From Antennarius striatus (lineage: Eukaryota; Chordata; Actinopteri; Lophiiformes; Antennariidae): 64,000 bases of DNA. Below the pieces are notes generated by a model that searched no databases, was not told where the DNA came from, and was given only the letters and a program-made list of their open reading frames with translations. The stretch is from NCBI RefSeq assembly GCF_040054535.1, contig NC_090794.1, positions 6,222,001-6,286,000 of the forward strand. Direction: 5' to 3'. Positions 58,925-64,000 of this stretch are shown here, piece after piece. How positions within the stretch are numbered: the stretch's first letter is position 1; the number at the start of each line of letters is the position of its first letter. Position numbers and translations under genes: made by a program.

Positions 58925-59364
58925 TTCTTCTTCTCCTTTCGGCTTTTCCCTTCAGGGGTCGCCACAGCGAATCAGTGTCCTCCATCTAACCCTGTCTTCT
59001 GCATCCTCTTCTCTCACACCAACTACCTTCATGTCCTCTTTCACTACATCCATAAACCTCCTCTTTGGTCTTCCTCTAGGCCTCCTGCCTGGCAGTTCAA
59101 AACTCAGCATCCTTCTACCAATATATTCACTATCTCTCCTCTGGACATGTCCAAACCATCTCAGTCTGGCCTCTCTGACTTTATCTCCCAAACCTCTAAC
59201 ATGTGCTGTCCCTCTGATGTACTCATTCCTGATCCTATCCATCCTGGTCACTCCCAAAGAGAACCTCAGCATCTTCATCTCTGCTACCTCCAGCTCGGTC
59301 TCCTGTCTTTTCCTCAGTGTCTCTAGACCAAATAACATCGCTGGTCTCACCACAGTTTTGTACA
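58925..59364 (-). mobile_element. RTE-like LINE, 5'-truncated insertion with perfect target-site duplication
   Basis: On the minus strand an open frame (59365 to 58952) encodes the C-terminal part of an RTE-type LINE protein: YKTVVRPAMLFGLE, EVAEMKMLRFSLGVTRMD, RIRNEYIRGTAHVRGLGD, LRWFGHVQRRDSEYIGRRML and RPKRRFMDVVKEDMKVVGV, ending IRCGDP. The 3' end carries the family tail (tttcggcttttcccttcagg read on plus). Flanks ccagaaataaa at 58914-58924 and 59365-59375 are identical 11-bp direct repeats, the expected target-site duplication. Loss of the 5' end at a point within the coding region is typical of LINE insertion. Confidence 0.85.
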
Positions 59365-59539
59365 CCAGAAATAAAATACCGGTATATTTGTTTATTTTCC
59401 TTCTGAAAATACTTCAATCTTTCTTTCTGTCTCATCCTGGATGAGCACATGTCACTATTTTTATTATAACTACCGCCTAATATTTCAAGATGATGATTAA
59501 GTTGTTTTTTTTAAATAAGCAAATTTTTTTTTAAAAAGC

Positions 59540-60050
59540 TTCAACCTGAGGTCACCTGTGCGACACATTCCCGCCTCCCTGAGGTTTCAACGAGCGTCTG
59601 TGGCTTCATAAGTTCTGGCTGCGACGCCCCGCTAAAAACCGCCTTTCTGTTTTGCGTCATCGCGGCGGTGTCCATGCGCTCTGCAGCGCCGAGGGAGAGC
59701 CGCACTGATAAGCCAGGACGGGGCGAGGCAGCGATCCCAGTGTTCATCCGATCCATCATCGCTATGGGAATTACAACGGCGTTCTTTCTGAACCAAGCCC
59801 TGATCCCGTACTACCTGAAACCGGTCCACCTGGACGCAGGGACTATAAAACAGTGCAGTTGAGAGTGTCGCTGCACCAGAGCCAAGCTCAGCTTCTCTCC
59901 TCCGTCAGCTGAGGAGGAGGAGGATGACAAACATCTAGAGATGGAAAGTGTTTCTCCTGCAGACAACTTGGAAAAGGACGTGAGTTCGAGCCTCATCTGT
60001 GTGACCTAAACCAGGATGGCCGCCATGTGTGTGTCCGCAGTGGTGAGTCG
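59540..60050 (+). promoter_or_regulatory. GC-rich promoter and candidate first exon (plus strand)
   Basis: The segment is CpG-rich against AT-rich surroundings. A consensus TATA box (TATAAAA, 59844-59850) is followed after about 190 bp by ATGs in good context: atggaaagtg at 59941 and accaggATGGCCGCCATG at about 60016. Donor-like sequences follow (GTGAGT after 59978 and after about 60042). The divergent position relative to cd2ap agrees with TNFRSF21 in human, but no diagnostic coding sequence is present, so the gene is unidentified. Confidence 0.35.
59844..59850 (+). promoter_or_regulatory. TATA box
   Basis: An exact TATAAAA in the CpG-rich segment. A transcription start is expected about 25-30 bases downstream, near 59875. 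Confidence 0.45.
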
Positions 60051-61729
60051 CGCACATTTTCATTCACCTCCCAGCTTGTTTTCATTCTTTATTCTAAGGA
60101 GTTCCCCTGCAGGTTCTGCATTTAAAGGGACAGTGCGTGTTTTTCTTTTCCAGACTGAACTTCAAATCAAATAATATATAAGTTTGGTTTTTAGATCAAG
60201 TCCGGAAACATTTTATTTTTTTAAATATTTAGATTGAATCTGTCGTCAGAGTCGCTCAGTCCCGTTAGAGCAGACAATACACATGAGTCTCTAGTGGAAG
60301 GATGGAGACAGAGCATCCAGTGGTTTATTGTTTACCCCACTCTGATTCAGCTGACTCCTGCTTGTTGACCCATGGCAAACAAAGAGAATGGAAAAACAAT
60401 GAATACCATGACATATTAATTTAGCAAATATTAAATATTAAGCTCTAAAAGACAATTTGTTACTGTCATAACTTACAAGTCAGGGAGGGGGGGTATGAGG
60501 TATGCTTTGTTAACATCAGTGATGTGTTGAATGTATCTGAAACTACTGGAGGCCTTGGTTTTGAGCTGAGGAGACTTAGACGTTGTAATTATAAAGTTAT
60601 GTCCATTTTAAGCACTTTATTCTTAGAATTCATTCAATACATTAGGATGATATAATGCTAAAAGTGTAAGCAACACAACTTTTTATCTTTAAAATGTCAT
60701 AGAAATGAGAAGAATGCTTTTCTGTGGGGCTTAAATCTTCAAAGTGGTCTAAACAAAAAAAACAATCATTAACAAATGAAAAAGAGAAACAAAGAGAAAG
60801 AGAGTCATTCTCATTGACTGATCAGTTGACTAATTGCTGCAGTTTTGTGGAAGGGTACAAAAAATTTAGGTTATAGTTCAGGCTTTGCTGTTTCATCAAA
60901 CACAGCAAACAAATATTAAATAATTCTACTGACTCATTTTACTGTAAAAAATTCCAAAAATCTTTCAAATTCCAAAATAAGATAAAAATTCCCAGAAGGT
61001 GCAAAACACATGTACCAAAAATCCACCTTGTAGTTTTGTGGAAGTTGGGTAACCAACAAACTAATGGCCATGGTTAGAGACACATGTGTCACAATGCCTG
61101 CCACATAATGGGCTCATCTGAACAATGCAGACTACTGTACTATTCAGCATGCCTGAGCTTCCCTGCTAATTTCCAATTCACAAGTGTATTTGTGGTAAAG
61201 CTTTAGAAAGGATGCAGAGAACTCTCCCACTATCAAGTTATTCCAACCAGCTTCAGACACGTCAAAAGAATTGAGGGATTGAAAGTGAAACCCCTCTTTA
61301 AAAACAGCCAATAAATTCAGTGACATCATTTGAGCCTGAGGATGTGGTGCAGAGTGTTTTTTTTTTAAAGTTGTTGTGATGTGTAATTGCATAAGGCTAA
61401 TGCTTTGAAGCATTTTAAAATCGGAGAAAACAATATAACAGTATAGTTGTTATCGAACTGCAAATGTTTGGAACCCGTCTTTAAATTTACTTTTGCTCCC
61501 ATAACTATTGATCAACAAACACAGTCTGTCCTGACCAATGAATGTCCCGATCAATCCCTTTGCTCCCTGCTCCGGTCATTAGCTATAGACACACAGGTAT
61601 CAGCAGCTATTGTCAGAGATAAACTCAGCATGACTGAATCCAAACAGAATCTTGTCTCTTCCTATGGCTCATGTTGACACGAGGACACACAGCAACAGGT
61701 GCTTCTGCACTGCTCTGCTGTGTGAGTAA

Positions 61730-61850
<121 letters not shown>

Positions 61851-62042
61851 GCGAGAGGAGGGGTGAGTGTTTTTGAAAAAGTCTGTGTGTGTGTTGTGTA
61901 TTCATCTGGATGTGCATTCGTTGTGGGCTCGACTTTAATTGGGTAATAATTACCACTAAATGTCTGCCACATGGACACAGGAATACAAAAATACCACCCA
62001 CACTCAAGAGTGTGTCTACATGCAACTCATTAACGCACGCAC

Positions 62043-62179
<137 letters not shown>

Positions 62180-64000
62180 ACCCGTGCTCAGTCGATGCAG
62201 TCCTAGAAACCCTGCAGGGCGTCTAAAAGGATCACAACAGTGGGATGTGAAACTCGTCTACTTGCTGCTTCAGCTTGTTGCTGCTGTGAATCAAACTGTT
62301 GTCACACGGCGAGAATTTGTGTAAGCAGGGCTGCCTCACCTCTCAGACATGCATCTCTGCCTTGATGCTGACAAGCTGCATGAGGTGGCAGCGTGTATGC
62401 TGATACTTGCTAGAGCCTATTTTAGCAGGTTGTGAAGAAATATCAAAACACTTGGAGGTACCTCTGTCTCCTGTCCGTATCAATTCTCAGGCACATCTTC
62501 TTGGCCTTTGAGTGGTAGACGTGGCCCTTTTGTTACTGTGTCCTCCAGGTGGTGGAGTGAAATGAAATCCAATGTTTTCTTTGCGTAGTGATAGAGTAGG
62601 GGTCAACAAGAGGTCATTTTTTTCAACAAAAGCAGAGCTGCAGCTTGTTTGAACCTCTTGCAAGAGTAGATAATTGAAAGAACATGAATGGCACTCAGTT
62701 GACTCCATATCTCCACCAAGGCCAAACAGTCCTACATGTGCCTGACCACTCCACTGAGTTCTGGGAAAACTGTACAGTGCTTTTTACAATTAGGGCAAAT
62801 GCCATATCTTGAAATGTTACAGAAAGAGCCTCCAGCTCTGCATTCTTCCACCAAGTTTTGATGTTTTTGTGTAAACCAGCAAACCTCCCTATGCTATTCT
62901 TTTTAGATCATTGAGATCATAGGTCATAGGTCATTCTATTATACACTTTGCCGCCAAATAGCAGCACTACCTGATGATAAAGCAAAGCAAAATTAGCTTA
63001 CATCTGTTTTTTCTTTTTTTTGTCCATACTCTGGCTCAAGCTCTAGGTACTTTCTCACTTTTTACCTTTTCCAAAATGCAATTGATATTGTATTGTTATT
63101 CACCATGTTATAATCAGAATTGGAAATTGCTGCATTGCTAAATTCTGAAATTGCTTTTTACTCCCTGTCTGGTGAAGGTCACAATTCTCTTTTACTTTTT
63201 TAATACAGCTTTTTTACTTCAGCTTGAAGAAAACTCCACCCTTATTTTGATTTCTAAATACAAAAAGAATTATTCCTTTCCTCTTCCACATTGATGCTAT
63301 TTGCAAAATACACTTAGTTTCTTTATTGAACACTATTAAATACAATTTTAAAAGGTCTTAATCTCACCCCAGCTCCTCCTATGTGCTGTTTGAGATTTTT
63401 AAATTCAAACCTGAGTGCAAAACATCCACAGTCATAACTCCTTAGCCAGTTACTGTAGTTCTGGAGAACAGTTGTGCATAGTGTATGCATCAACACACCT
63501 TCTCTGCTTTGCTGTGACTCTCACACCAGTCAAAACATCTCCGATGTATGCAGTCGTGGCAGTCAGGCGGATTCCAAAAAATGTGTGAAGAACATGCCTG
63601 TTTGTTTACACACAGCAAAATAGGGAAGTTAAATTATTCAGTTTCACCTGAAAACATTTGAACCATTATTAATTCTGTTCCTGCAATGCCTGCCAGCAAA
63701 CTTGGTCCTGGGTGTGTCTGGATTTCCTGCTCAACCGCCATTGATGGTAGAATTACAGGGTGTTCTGCTCAGCCAGTCAGTGAGCATACAAGCAGTCACA
63801 AAGTCGAGGTGTTTGCTTTTCTTGGTGTCCATGTATGCTTTGGGTCAGAGTGAACTTTCTCTGCTGTGGTGCCACACTGGAGCCTGTGTGGTGCAAACAA
63901 GGGCTGCTTGACCAGCGATGATGACAACTCCACCATGAAGTCTCTCCCTTCACCACGAGCTCCATCTTTCAGTCCGTCAGCGTGTCATGGAGACATCAGA

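Noticed and set aside
59668..59862. 64-codon frame in the GC-rich block
   Set aside because: It ends downstream of the TATA box and would lie mostly upstream of the predicted transcription start. More likely promoter DNA.

Overview
The window is nuclear DNA from a vertebrate, most likely a teleost fish. It has split genes with GT-AG introns, long dinucleotide microsatellites, and interspersed repeats typical of fish: RTE-like, Rex1-like and L2/CR1-like LINE tails, a tRNA-derived SINE, and hAT-like and pogo/mariner-like MITEs. There are no bacterial operons, rRNA genes or CRISPR arrays. I cannot name the species.

The dominant gene is cd2ap (CD2-associated protein, an SH3 adaptor) on the minus strand. 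I reconstructed it exon by exon from 51850 (start) down to 19357 (stop). It has 19 coding exons whose splice phases all agree, giving one 651-residue reading frame (human CD2AP has 639). It encodes three SH3 domains, a linker, proline-rich stretches, the capping-protein-interaction motif and a C-terminal coiled coil. A 3' UTR of up to about 2.7 kb follows, down to near 16.6 kb.

Left of it, also on the minus strand, lies the first coding exon of opn5 (neuropsin, a non-visual opsin) at 3006-3152, with a possible non-coding 5' exon at about 6325-6510. The rest of opn5 lies beyond the left edge. cd2ap and opn5 in the same orientation matches the order at human 6p12.3. The 10 kb between them (6.5-16.6 kb) holds transposon relics and nothing I recognise as a gene.

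Right of cd2ap, 52.3-59.5 kb is intergenic, with microsatellites and two LINE relics, one of them flanked by a perfect 11-bp target-site duplication. A GC-rich segment at 59.55-60.05 kb has a TATA box and a plausible plus-strand first exon with a consensus donor. By synteny this could be the divergent gene tnfrsf21, but no diagnostic coding sequence lies inside the window. From 60.05 kb to the end I see no exon, only two very long GT and CA tracts in opposite orientation.

Unexplained structure includes a cluster of adjacent near-perfect inverted repeats at 46.3-46.5 kb, two perfect palindromes at 10.6 and 12.9 kb, a 172-bp perfect CA array, and a SINE pressed against the acceptor of cd2ap exon 6. 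I found no convincing new multi-gene system; the window is best read as an ordinary vertebrate locus.
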